From Tomocerus qinae (Eukaryota > Arthropoda > Collembola > Entomobryomorpha > Tomoceridae), in NCBI GenBank assembly GCA_020055645.1, contig CM034550.1, positions 20,430,880-20,494,879 on the forward strand: a stretch of DNA of 64,000 bases, in the 5' to 3' direction. The position numbers and the translations under genes were made by a program. The notes beneath the pieces are model-generated. The model was not told the origin of the DNA. It searched no databases and saw nothing but the letters and a program-made list of their open reading frames with translations. Within the stretch, counting starts at the first letter, position 1, and every line of letters starts with the position of its first letter. This document shows, piece after piece, positions 25,206 to 41,176 of this stretch.

Positions 25206-28200
25206 TCACAGTCCACCGAAAACCCAATGAAGAAATGAAAAGCCTCCTTCTGACTTATTCTGACCAGACGCGGGACCGGCAAGACTTTTTTGTGGAAGCG
25301 ATTGGAGAAGTTTAAAAAGATTTGTGTTTGTCGCAATTGGCGGCTTTAAATTCTTCGGACGTTTTGGCCAGACGTTCTTTATGGCTTTTGTATGCCACAC
25401 GAGTATCTGTATCAAAAATATTCACATTTAATTGATTCAAATATTATAATTGATTAAAAAACATAAATAGTTACAGAATATAATGAATCTTCTATGAACT
25501 AACTTAATGATAATCGGTTTTGTTAAATTAAACATCCAAAACGGTCAACACAACAAGCCAATCACGTTCAAAGTTCATGTACTTGACAAATTTCAAGCAG
25601 AATGAAGTGTGTACTTAAATAAATACTAACACATGTTAACAAATATTAAGAAAAACCAGAAAGCTATACTGACACTGTATTAATATGGCTACAGTTTATT
25701 AAACGTACCTACGTATCCCATTAGTGTCAGAATTAAACGAACTCATTCTCTGCTGGCATTCAAACATATTTTCCACTTTTCTTTACTTAACTAATAGTTT
25801 ACTAATGCAAAGATAATATTTACTTACTTCTGTGCAGTTATTGGCCAGAGGTTCAATATCTTGCATTGTAACATCAAGTGTGCGAAGAAGTTCATCCTCT
25901 TCATAACCAGCTACCCAAGGCATATTTCCTTTCGGTTTCTGTCAAATCACAAAATGACAAACATTACAAATCAAACAAACAAAGCCAGTCATTTGTAAGC
26001 TACTTGCCCGAGGAAGACTTGGCCTTGCTTGGTTATAGACCCCAACTGGGTTTAATGTGTGTATACAAAATTCATATTAAGTACCTACATTGGTACAAGC
26101 TACAAAAGCCATTAGACAAGCTTTATGGAATATTGAACAGAGTACATGTCAGAACAATCAGAAAATGAAATACCTCATAACACAGCTTGGTAATGGCAAC
26201 ATCTACACATAAAATTAATTGTTTAGTGTTTTTCGGCTAGAAATATCCATCTCGATAACATTTATTTTGCAATAATGGAGTTCATTAGGGAAATTGGCAA
26301 GTCTGTCATAAATTGAATTCAATCATAATCTAAATAGAGCATCAAGTTGTGCATAAGAAATTGTTTACTTCTGTTAGTTGTAATTCTTTGATATGCACTC
26401 AGCTTTGCTTTTGTTTGGCAAATGTTTTCATGAATATTTACTTTTGTGTTTGCAGAATAAACTTCATTGTATCGCATCTCAAATTAATTAGTAGTATAAC
26501 TCATTACGTTGTCCCAGCTTAGTTAATTAGATAAGTTTCCTATTCGAAGCATCCCCATTTCACAAATCGAGTTACGATACCGAATGAACAGTAATTAAAT
26601 AGGCCCGTATCTTCGGACAGCTAACAATTGCACGAATTATCTAATACATATAAGATGGCTATATTGTACCAGGGCAAAAGTAAATGAGACGGTGCTTGCC
26701 AAAAAACAAATACTTTGAAACGACCTATCTGTAGGTGACATCAGGGTTGTTTACATAATACAACAGAATACAATGTATGCCACGTTCTCTGTAAACATGG
26801 TCGAGTTGTCGTCTGCCTAATCAATTATCCAGTTCGTTCGGGTCCAAACCCAATTTTAATGAGGATACCACTAAAATTTTCATTGTTTACCTTTCCAGTT
26901 GCTACTTTATGTCTCTTGTACAGGTATGCGCATTCTATCTTCTAGAGTAGACATTTCTGACTATAAAGGAAATTTCCTTTTAGCAGCTGTTCCTTTTAAG
27001 AACTATCACTACCAGAATTCTACAATTGTCTACTTACATTTTAGCAAATAAGTGCTATGTAGTGTATTCTCAGTTGGAGACTTGTGCAGAAGTACTTATA
27101 GTATTATTTGTGTAGAGGATACTTTGATAAATGTGATGTGAGAGGTGACGTCAGATTATATAAACGTCGGGAGTAGTGATATTTCATCTTTTATTCGTCC
27201 AGGGATTCATAAACAGACAATAATAGTAGTATTGCCTTTGCTTTTGCAATTTGCCAGCAACTGGGACTAAAATCCATTTGCCTATCTGTTGTATTCGCAT
27301 TAGATGTTGTATCTGAAACGAGTTCCAAAATCAGGCTTGCAAATATTTTATGGACTTTCAGCCATTCTGTTAGTACGCCAAGCTGCCTTTTCCTAATTGA
27401 CTATTCAATGACATAATGGAGCGATAAATTTCATGTCGTAGTGCCCACGGGACATTATACGATGGAGCATAATACATTTGGATATCATAATAATACCCCA
27501 GCTAATGCTACTGTACTCTGTTCCATTCTAGTACTAGAGAGCCCATACAAGACTAGTGCTTCCTTTAATAAAAGTTTCCGCAGTAAACGAGAAATTCCAA
27601 TTTTCTTTTGAAGAATCACATAGGAGAAAAGTACAGAGTGAGCACAGTTGGCTCGTTGGGCTTATTGCGTAATAATAAGCACTTCAGCTTTGCTTTTGAT
27701 GGCTGGCAAATATTTCTATGAATATTTACTTTTATGACATGATGAATAGGACTTACAGCATGGAATAGTTTCATGTTGATGGCGAAACCGGCCATGTCCA
27801 CAGGGAATTTCCTCAAACCATTCCATCCGTCGTAGAATCCGACAACCTTCCCATTTTTCACGATTGGGCTGCTCACTCCGAGATCAGTGACCAATCCTAC
27901 TGGCCACATTGAGACTTTCTTTGTACGCTGCATCTGCAATTCCCAAACATACTCAATTTAAACTCAATTACACGATAGATTTTCTTGTTTATGCAATATG
28001 ACTCTAAAAAATTCAGTTCAAATGTTTACATTTAGAATCCTGGCATCGTTAACGATTAAAATTCCTTAATTGCACTGTCATTCAAGATACATAAGCCTAA
28101 GGCTGAACAATTCTATAGATAAACCTCGTTAAATGACAAGCAGTATCTCAAGCTATTAGGCTACAACCTAATAATAGTAAATCTGACTAAAAGGAAAAAT

Positions 28201-31200
28201 TCTATAATGGCAGTGCTGAAGGGTCTATTATCTTCAGTACGTACTCATACTAGTTATACTAATGTCACTAGTCACTGGGTTTTAAGTGTAAGGATATACT
28301 AAAAGCACACGAACATCCTCCAAAGGATCGATAATGGCAATAATTACGCTAACCTTTCTGAAGCAAAACTTATTACATCCAGGTTATTAACTGGTGTGTA
28401 CATATCTCACCCCGCCTCTATTCAGTAGCTCGTGTCATGTCAACTCGTGCAGCTGAAGACAAGACGGAGTAAATATTACTCTTTGGCGTGTTCTATTCAT
28501 TTGCGTGCTTTTCATATCCGTATTTAACTATTACTTCCATAAATCTTCAATTTTTTAACTGAAACCTCATGCACACGAATACAATAGCCGAAGGCTCTAC
28601 ACTCAATACATGTGATACAATTTATCAGTTCAACATGTCAATAACAATAACAACAGCAAGCAATTTCATTGGTAGAAAGTTCATGCGTCTATCAAATAAT
28701 CAAGTTCCCCAACTAGCTATCAACACACGGTCACGGATGTCTTGCTTAAATACAATATTATCACGCAGACTGATGTTGTATTGCTATATTTATGTGGAAA
28801 TCGTAGCAGAATTTGATCTATACAGTACACACTTTCAGATTCGTTCATTTCCTAAACAGAAAATTATGTAAGACCGACTTATTTTACGTTGGTACTTACC
28901 TCATGTCAGTTTGAGTAATTTATTTTTTACAGTGATTGTCTTAAAACCAGATTAACATATAAGAAACGATTTTTCTTATCACCGCAACTCAAAATTATGA
29001 AAAAAAATGAAACTGGCATCTGCTAATTGCAATGTTGAGTTATATTACAAATGGAGAGAAATTTTTATAAGGTATATCGTACACACTAAATATGGCCTAG
29101 TAATGGATTAAATATTACTAACATGATACTGCAAGTATGAAACTTTTTACAACCTGCGGAAACTAAAGTATTTCAACTGTGTTGAATGATTTCAAATAGA
29201 CGCTTGTGACAATTCCATTATTAGTTACAAGCAAAGAATTAGTACTTATAATACTGGAAAGCTAAGTCTGCTGGTATTCTCAGGGTAATAAATGTACAAT
29301 CACTTTTAGAAAATTATAAAATAGCGTAATTTGTGAAAACAAAACAGTTATTAGTAGTAGTGGCTGATAAAAAGTAAGTACAACTATTTAACTGTCATCA
29401 ACCATCGTTTAAACACAATTTTAATCATGTTAATTAGTAATAATAATAGTACGCTTAATTAAATCATAACGGGTAGCTTAGCAGGATTTCTGCAGGATAT
29501 CCGATATCTGTAAGTCCTACATTTTAAAAACCTTTCCCATGTGAGATTTCTTAATAAGCAAACACAAAAGGATGTACTTACAACTTACTATGAAAAGCAA
29601 ACAACTAACAAAACACAATAGTAAGCCTAAGATATAAATATACTACATCCAAGTATCTATTATTACCCAAGTCATTAGTGTACTATAGCTATAGTCAAGA
29701 CAAAAATTAGAATACCAGCAGTCTGATGAGTTAGTCAAGCCTAGTCAGCAAAAAGACGCAGATTTAACCGCAATAATCAGCTCACACGCGTTTATTTACG
29801 TCGTATTCTAAAAAATTTACATTAGGTAGTAGTAGTAGGTACCTAGCTGTGTGTACTCGGCATTGTTTGTAGTACATTATTATAGTGGACTATAATGCTA
29901 TAATTAGTAATATAGAACTCCCTAAGACCGTAAAAGTGAAAACAGTATTATGAATGCAGAGGCAGCAGATTCTGTGTGAGTGTAACATTCTAGAGATATG
30001 CGCGTGATGAAACTAAAGCTTACTATTAGACAAAACCTTCACCATCAACAAATCTGTGCTTAGATGTGAGATCATGGCAGAACAGGCTGAATGAATGCAA
30101 ATTCGAGCATGACTATCGTGTTACTTAGATAGTACACATAGTACCTCATCATTACGAAAGCACACATTGGATAATCTATGGCATCAATCCAGATTACATC
30201 GCTTTTCAAGCACCATACACATTCTAAAGTAGAAACAGTTAAATAATCCTAAGCTAAATATACGCAAGTATTAATTAATGGTTTATGATTTTGAAAACAG
30301 CGAGAAATGAACTTTTCCACGCGTAAAATCATTTTTCACAGTTTAAAACGTAAATAAACGATTCTGATGAATCCTACCAGGTGCTTATAAATGAATGCAG
30401 ATGTTGAAGAACCATAATGCTACGAAAAACCTACAATGCAATTTAAAATTAGATATTTTATTGTAGCAGAATTATTACCTGTCGGAAGATACTTGAATCA
30501 TAAGTGTTGTCATCATCGGCAAAATAGACGACTCCTTCGTGAGCATTTTTCCTGAGCCACTCGATAGCCGCTCGTCTGCCGCCAACTCCTCTGGGTTTGC
30601 CAACGATTCTTGTATGGGCCTTTGGAGGTAAGGACTTCAAAAGAGTATAAGTCAATGGAAATTTTTGCAAGAAGATTTTCAAATCTCTCAAACTGGCTTC
30701 AGTCCCTTGACTAACATCATCAATCACAATCCAATGGATGAAACTGCTAACAGGAAGAAGAGCCTGAGCAACGCGGGTCAACTCCGGCTTTTGCTCTGGC
30801 CTGTAATAAGTGGGTGTTACAACATAAACTAAGGTTTCAGGATCCGCGGCTGATTTCCTCCCGGAAATCACAGTTGTTTTCAGCCCTGCACTATCACTAT
30901 TTGTATTACTAAGAAGATTATTTTCGGTATTGTCCTTTTCGAAACTGCTGTAGCGTTTTGCATGAACTATTTGAGGAACTTTCCCTTCTGCTACTAACTG
31001 TAAAGTATCGTCGTAAGTATAAGTATTCGAATTAACATTTTTAGTTCTTGTATTGATATTATTATTATTATTATTGTTCGTAGTGCTATCACAAGGTTTG
31101 TTGGAATATTCTTGCTGGATTAACTGGAGCGACTGTTGCTGGAGATATTCTTGCTGAGGATTATGTGGGAGGACGAAGGAGGAGGATGCCGCCTCAAAAG

Positions 31201-31327
31201 CTGAAGGACGACCTGAAGATGTTGAAGTGATTTGTAAACAAATCAAACAAGTCATCACTCCCAAACCGAAGAGAATAAAATTTAAAAGGAGGGACCGGAC
31301 CCGGGTCCGCCACATTTTCGTACCCAT
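25206..31327 (-). CDS. B3GAT: Beta-1,3-glucuronosyltransferase (B3GAT / GlcAT family)
   Basis: Exons 31327-30479, 27933-27757, 25938-25828 and 25406-25206 are all phase 0 and give 445 residues. It is a type II Golgi enzyme of family GT43 that transfers glucuronic acid from UDP-GlcA to galactose on proteoglycan linkers or glycoproteins. Residues 12-31 form the membrane anchor; a stem with a seven-asparagine run follows. The catalytic domain begins near residue 166 (LVYVVTPTYYRPEQKPELTR), with the metal-binding DDD at 271-273 in YFADDDNTY, then VSMWPVGL and FPVDMAGFAINMKLF in exon 2, and EPLANNCTE then VWHTK at the exon 3-4 junction. Two oddities: the usual WHTR is WHTK, and the last 58 residues match nothing I recognise. 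The ATG at 31327 is the first methionine in frame. Which of the GlcAT-P, -S or -I subtypes it is cannot be settled here. Confidence 0.9.
25939..30478 (-). other. Two large introns of the glucuronosyltransferase gene
   Basis: The introns at 25939-27756 and 27934-30478 (1.8 and 2.5 kb), minus strand, have standard GT-AG ends. The only coding sequence in this span is exon 2 (27757-27933). I see no nested gene; the open frame near 28569-28871 on the plus strand lacks any family resemblance. Confidence 0.6.
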
Positions 31328-34300
31328 CGATCCGAGCAGCGTGCCAAGACTGAGCTCAACTGAACACTGAAAGCAAAGAAAACCGTAGCATGTAGACTGA
31401 TAGAATGTTAGACCACTGTTCTCAACCCAACCAACCCGAGTCGAATTCAACCGAACACACTACTCTACTTATACTAAGTGAAGAAAGCTTTGGAGTAAGT
31501 TCTACATTCTTCTCCACATTGACAATACTCGGCTAATGCACTGCAGTTACACTACTTATACACTTCTACAGTAAATATACCAAAGAGATACATTGATACA
31601 CATCCTAGACACACTAAATATATAATTCCACAGACAGAGTATGCAATGCACCCGACTCGACCCTCCACTCAACACACTAACACCGAAATGAAAGCAAGGA
31701 TAAGGACGAATACCTATAAACTATATTCCTCCCTCCGTTTCTCTCTAATCCTAAGTCTATCTTATCAGAATACTGCAGCAGCAGTCAACTTAACGTTACT
31801 TTACTTTACAACTGCGGCAGAGAGCCCATAGGTACTCGCATACCTAAATTCTCTCAATATACACATGCTTATACACTATTCATCCACTGCCAACTCCTGT
31901 CATAAGATCCCCTATTCTACCAATACCCAAATAGCATACACCCCAAGCCTAATGCTACCTTAAACTTTGATGCCTAATACCAAATACTTATCATTAGCTA
32001 TAGCCATCACATTACTACTACTTTTGTTTTACTACGGAGAAATCTATTTGCCATGTCCAGAGATAACTCAAGATTCAGTAGGTATTTGCCTTAACACGAA
32101 ATGCTACTTACTCCTTTATACCTACAATTACTAAATATTCTAGTTTTACTAAACTTATATTACATTTTCTTGGAACTTTGTTCTACGTAATTATTTCCGT
32201 ATCACTGATACGAGGAAAACAATGGAGAAAATAATGTCGTTGCTTTTACTGCGTCAGAAAATATTTAGTATATACCAGTCTTACAAAAAAGCGGGTAAGA
32301 GAAAGACAAAAGATAAACAGCAGAAAGTCAAGATAGTGAACAAAGAGGTAAGAGTTCCCTCTACCCCTTCATGACTCCCATAAAACTATCTAATAATGCG
32401 TAGGTATACCCAATTTGTAAATGTTTCGTTCGTTTACACTAGATTGACATTCAACGGGCAACTCTATGAATATTGCATATTTTCCGCTAAAAGAAAGCAG
32501 ACTTTATCTTATCGACGGAATTGTCTAGAATAAAGGAAGTTTTCAGTCAACGTGAACTCAAGTTACTTCCAATATATTTTTCGTTGTTAAGAGTATACTG
32601 AGGAGATATGTGAGTAGTAGGTAGATTATGCAAAATACAGGAGACGTCTGTTTCAGAGTGACTGCATGTCAGTCAGTGAAGACAAGGCGATGTTACTGCG
32701 CTGGATGTTTGCATTGACTGAACCCAAGTTCCAAATAGTGACAGGAAAACAATGTTATCTTCACTTGACTACCTTGCTCCTGTTTTCCTTATGATATTGA
32801 GTTGGTAGCTTAAGACCTTACTTAATGATACAAATTTTCTGCTTTTCACCATTGTGTAAATTGACTTCTATGTAGATATTAATGGAGTATATATGTATTA
32901 CAGATAGGAAAATACCGCATAGTAAGATAACTCCTCCAGACAGTACTTCCAGCTCAGAATTATGGAGTGAGTCCAAGCCAGACAATTGTGTTGTGTTTTG
33001 TTGTGCAACGAGTGATCCGTGTAACAGCGAAGAAAATGATGGAAAGGCAAATACTATAGAAAAGTAATCTACTGCAAACTAAACTAGACTTTTCCGTACA
33101 ATTCCAGTACGGTCTTTCTGTATTCAATATTCAATGAATAAATTTGCTTCAGCCATCCTTTAGTTTACCTTCAATTTCAATAGTCTCGTACCCACAATAT
33201 AAAACTAATACCTGAGGTAAGAGAGAAATGTACGCAAAGTAATCTTGCAAAAGTTTTCATTTGCAAGAGCTAAGAAAAGTAGTGAGAGAGTATCAAGGTA
33301 AATAGTAAATAGAAACGGTACCCGAAATTAGAGTATAGATGTACAGTAATAGTAGACTAACGTTGCTAGTTGGTAATACAGAGCAGTGTAAGTAAAGTTA
33401 CTCCATACGTACCTCCGTATGTATATTAAATAAAATTATAATGCAGTGCAGCCAGTCGGTACAAGTCGACTGAATGAAGGAAGGTAAAATTGGTCATGCC
33501 AACTTAGAACAGAAAGATATAATAAGCACTCGCTAAAATTTATTCTGCTAAGCTAACGCATATTCTATTCATTAGAGACAGCCGGTTAGCCTGCCAAACT
33601 CCCAAGTTTCTGAAAATCCAAGTAACCTCGATTAACCAAGTGTAGTTTACTTTCCGTGAATGTACACCATGTACATTTAGGCACTTGCATTTTACATTGC
33701 CAAATAAAGTTTTGGCTGGATAGAGAACATTTCTTCCCTTTCCCTCTCGTCTGTACTTTATCATTTCTTGCAATCTCAATGTGACAAAGTCATGCAAGGA
33801 AACAAAATAGCAAACTAAAATAATATGTAAGTAGTACAACCTAATAATGGGTTGCATCATGTTTTAATATATATAACGAGACTCAACCGACTATAATTGG
33901 AAATCGCGAAATTCCATGAGGAAAGGAATTAAAATTCTTGCAACCTAATCGCCTGACCGAATTATGCTGTCACACTCATGATTGTCATTGTTGTGATGTG
34001 AAACGATACGATATGATAAAAATCAATAGCGTAATCGTTGGGAAATTTGAATGTAAGTGAAATTCTGGCCGAATTGCAAAACAACCGAAATGCTTTTCCC
34101 GCTACAGATAATATAATGCGAATTTCATTTCGTACAATTCTTTCTAACTACAATTCGACACAGTATGCTGCGTTAGGAAATTTTAGATACCTAGGTATTA
34201 TAGACAGGTATAATTGTATCCAAAGAGTTTACGGCATTTCGTGGTACATAATAACACTACGAACTAGTGTGTCTAGAACAATATATTGAAAAGGTAGGCT

Positions 34301-37300
34301 CGGTGCAGTAGTCGATAAGTGTGCAGAAACCAGTGTGTGCTAAATGTCTGCGAATTGACAGCGGGTATGTATTGTGTTCATTCTAGCCAATTTCAATAAC
34401 GTTGAAAGTCAAGGTTTTTGGGTAGCCCTTTAAATAAATGAGCTACAGAAAGGATTGTGTACAGACCACATGTAATAAACATTGTGTTCCTGATTTGCAG
34501 AATTTACAGTAAATAATTAGGGTTACCTGGGACGGAAGAAAACAGTATTCGCAATTACCTCGGTGTGTAGCATAGATAAATATATATAGCTGTGTACAAA
34601 GGGTATAAAATTAGAGTGGAAATTGGAAAAATAAATGAACAAAGAGAATTTTACCTTGTCTATCACACAACATCAGATCAGAACAACATATCACATGCAT
34701 ATCACAGTATGACACACCACACACCACGTATTAACAGAACAAAAGCGGAGGAGTGAGGGAAACGTAACGTACGAAACTGAATTGAAATGCGGTGCTGCAA
34801 GCAAAGAAAAGTCATGTCAGAATTTTTCAGCAGAATAATAGAGCACGCAAGGAACAGAGAGACGGTCTGCAGTCTGCTTCGATAACGATCTAACTCAATC
34901 ACTCACTTTTCTCGCTGACATGACACGAATACCAACTTTTGCAAGTGTAAACACTCCTGACGACGATTTGCTGGAGCACGGCGAACAAAGAAACGATAGA
35001 ATTGTCGCAATGGAGGAAAATGTAAAGTCATTTCCGATTCTTATTCATCTCCATTTGATCTTTATTTGCAATTCTTGAAGGTTAGTGAGTAGGTCATCAT
35101 GAATTGCGAAGCACTTGATAAATATTTACGCAAACAAGAATGCACTTTAAAATTCCCTCTGAAAACGGAAACTGAAAAAAACTGTTAAAGTATTCATGAG
35201 AATTTAAACGGGACAAAAAAGAATGAGCGCCGCTGATGTAATTTTATTTGATGCACTTTGGAAAAAATTTAATTCCGTTTCAATTTCCTTCATTAGTTAG
35301 GAACTGTGAACTATACTGTAAAGGGAAAACAGATAGCAAAAAACTTAAATGCGACTGTCATGTCGGACTAAGTTGAAACAGTAGTTAAATAAATGAAGAC
35401 GAGAATGAAACTGAAACGTGAACTTTGGATTTGAGTCGATTTGCAAGTTAAAGACTGCCCATCAGCAGCGACCAGCATAACCAAGTGCAACTGGCAAAAG
35501 TGAATTAAACCATTATTCTAACAAAACCATACATTGTATAAAAAGTCAATGTAAAGTTAGGTTAGACTACTGTAACTCGTCCTCTTATCTATTTATTATG
35601 CAACCACATGAATTTGTATTTTAAACTCACACATCACACCACAATCAATGTTTTGTATGTACAATCGTCCTTTTTATTTGTGGTCGAGTTCCAGAAATAG
35701 TCTGCAAGCGAGGCATTGTACTAAGCTTGCTTCGTTTAGAATCTAGCACTTTTCATAGATTGAAATATGCCACAGGAAGCTACTACAAATTGTAAAAAGG
35801 TATCTGAGAATCTAAATAACTCGAGAAGGCAACGGCAAACCGGAAATAACATAAAACCCCCTTTTTATTGTAAACTTTCCAACAGAATACACTTGAGAGT
35901 GTTGTATAATGTAGTTGTGCATTGTAAGTATATGAACTCATTTTTACATGACTATGCTGTATCCATTTAGCAGATAGGAACTACACACACGTTAATAACA
36001 GAGCATCATTTATATCTTGAGAAAATAAATTCAAATAGCACAGGTACTTACTTAACATGAGCACGACGAGACAGACAGCTATATAAAGAACGTAGATTAT
36101 TAAGTAGACCTGGAAGACCTTCTCACATCTTTTTCATTTTGCCGAAGTTCGTACTCTAATCTAATATCATGCATTGGTCTTTGGTCATCAGGAGGGAAAT
36201 ATCTTTATTAGCATTACGTAAGTATAAGTAAAAAATGAAATGCATAGTTACGTAAATGCAGATAGTATCAGGTGTTGTGCACTGGGGTACTTTTCATGAA
36301 CATTGATACGTGCATTCGTTTAATGCAATACTTGTGTACGTGTATAAATGTCCCAATGCAGACTGTACTATGCTATAGTTATTTTTCATAATAGGCATCT
36401 GAGACGATTTATCTGTTGGCAAGACCTTGAATGCTCTTGGAAGATCAAAATCATAATATACATCAGTGTGATAGTGAAATTGTATAGAAATCTTACTCAC
36501 TCAAATACATACCTGCATATCATCATCATTTCTATACGAGGATTTTAAAAACCTTTCTTCATGTGACTCATCTTGATAAATGCATCTGCTATGCTAAATA
36601 TATCAACGAGCGAAAAGATGTTCATGATAAAAGTCAAGCGTTCCTCTCCGGATTGTTTTCAGCCCACAGCACTTACCACAATACAAGATACAGAAATATG
36701 AATCTTATTTATTTACTGGAGGGGAAGTCATTTCGTTATCATTTAATCCTTAAAGGTTAACCTTGTAGTTTTATCCTGTATATAGAATTTCAGTAGGAAT
36801 TGCAAATACATTCAGTGGATTTTATTGCAAAGACGTATACAACAAGGCTAAGTTATATAGCCACTTTTTTGTACAGAAATTTAAACTAGTATTCAATTGT
36901 TTACATGTGGGAGCTCCCAAAGTGTAACAGTAGTGTAATCTAGATAGAAATTCATCATATTGTAATAAGAATGAAACTTTTCATAGTATGTACTCATCGA
37001 GTTGGAAGATCGATATTGCTATGTATTGCATTTCTTTTAATACTGTTTGGTAACTTTGTACATCACTGCAAGATTATTAAACAACATTGTACATCGATGC
37101 ATAGTCTATAATAAGATAAATATTTATAATAGTTACATAGAGGAACCTCCAGTGTGCTTTATTTATTGCCATAATCCTTTTGGCACTGTGTTACATACAA
37201 ATCCTTAATCTACGTATATTAATACTAAATTGCTATAATTTACAATGTGATAAGCGATAGATATACACTATGTGCATATAGACCTTTTGCTCAAGTGCCT

Positions 37301-37317
37301 CATCTCTGCAATTTTGG
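31328..37317. other. Intergenic, glucuronosyltransferase 5' side
   Basis: Contains the promoter and leader of the glucuronosyltransferase gene. The region immediately upstream (31328-31450) stays open in the same frame but begins at a TTG, not an ATG, so it is not counted as coding. No exon with a recognisable product is seen up to the hairpin at 37318. Confidence 0.5.
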
Positions 37318-37416
37318 TGATGGAGCCACAAGACAGATAATGTGAAGTCAGTCAACGGATACGTCAATCACATACGTGTCGGCTGACTTCGCATTAGCTG
37401 TCTTGTGACTCCATCA
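37318..37416. ncRNA. Long near-perfect hairpin, miRNA-precursor-like or fold-back element
   Basis: Arms 37318-37356 and 37378-37416 are inverted copies matching at 34 of 39 positions, with a 21-nt loop that itself contains ACGT...ACGT. Of the five mismatches, two become G:U pairs if the plus strand is transcribed and two others do so if the minus strand is. Weaker pairing extends outward to CTGCA (37306) and TGCAG (37428). Arm core: CACAAGACAG on the left, CTGTCTTGTG on the right. I do not recognise a known miRNA seed. A miniature fold-back transposon is the alternative; there is no clear target-site duplication. Confidence 0.45.
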
Positions 37417-37428
37417 GCACGTCTGCAG

Positions 37429-38205
37429 AAGACGTTTCAGCACAATGCATATTATGTCTTCCTATAACACAAATTATAAATTAATTGCCTTTCCCAATAA
37501 TAACCACCTAAAAGCATCAATTTTGTGGCACAGTCCATGAAAGGTTGAAACAACGCTGTGAATTCAACAATCACCAAATTAAACCAAAAGTTGGGAACCC
37601 AACCAAGAATGAGAATTTATTTGCATAGCTGCAGAAGATCCGGTAGCTATTCTATTCTTATATAGTTTCCTGAAAGTCAATATAAATGCATAGTCTCTTT
37701 GTAATTTGGCACAAAAGAATAAAAAGACAGGTACGTAAATGATGTATTACTGAGTAAATATAATTCTTAGGACTGCATTTATGTTGGTACATTATTTATG
37801 TACCTATATATCCATAAAAGTCTATCGAATTTTCATTAGATACGGCAATTTGTGCATAGTGTGCAAATGTAAATGTGAAATCAATAGAATTTTCATCCTT
37901 CCTTTGGCACAGAAAAGGAAATGCAACCGTTCTGGAAGTGTAGTTTCCCGCAGAGAGTAAGATAGCATCCCGTTCCAATTCGTTTTCCATTTTTCTACCT
38001 AAAAATTCCATTACAGTAGCCTATTCCGACCAAACCTTGTTTTTTAAGTACATCCTAATTTAAGTAATTTCAAATGATCTACGTTTGCTCTATCTACAAT
38101 TTATTACATCCGTAGATTTTTTAGAGTCTGACTGAACCAACACTCGTGCCCGGTTTTCGTACATGCATTTCACTACTCCGCAGACGTTTTACCTTTAATT
38201 AATTT
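37429..38205. other. 3' flank of ZC4H2
   Basis: Contains the 3' untranslated region of ZC4H2 (minus strand) and its polyadenylation signal; nothing else seen. Confidence 0.5.
38100..38105 (-). terminator. Polyadenylation signal of ZC4H2
   Basis: TTTATT on the plus strand reads AATAAA on the minus strand, 101 bases beyond the ZC4H2 stop codon. Confidence 0.55.

Positions 38206-41176
<2,971 letters not shown>

Noticed and set aside
31328..31450. N-terminal extension of the glucuronosyltransferase by 41 codons
   Set aside because: The open frame begins at TTG and has no ATG before 31327; starting at 31327 gives the short cytosolic tail normal for type II Golgi enzymes.
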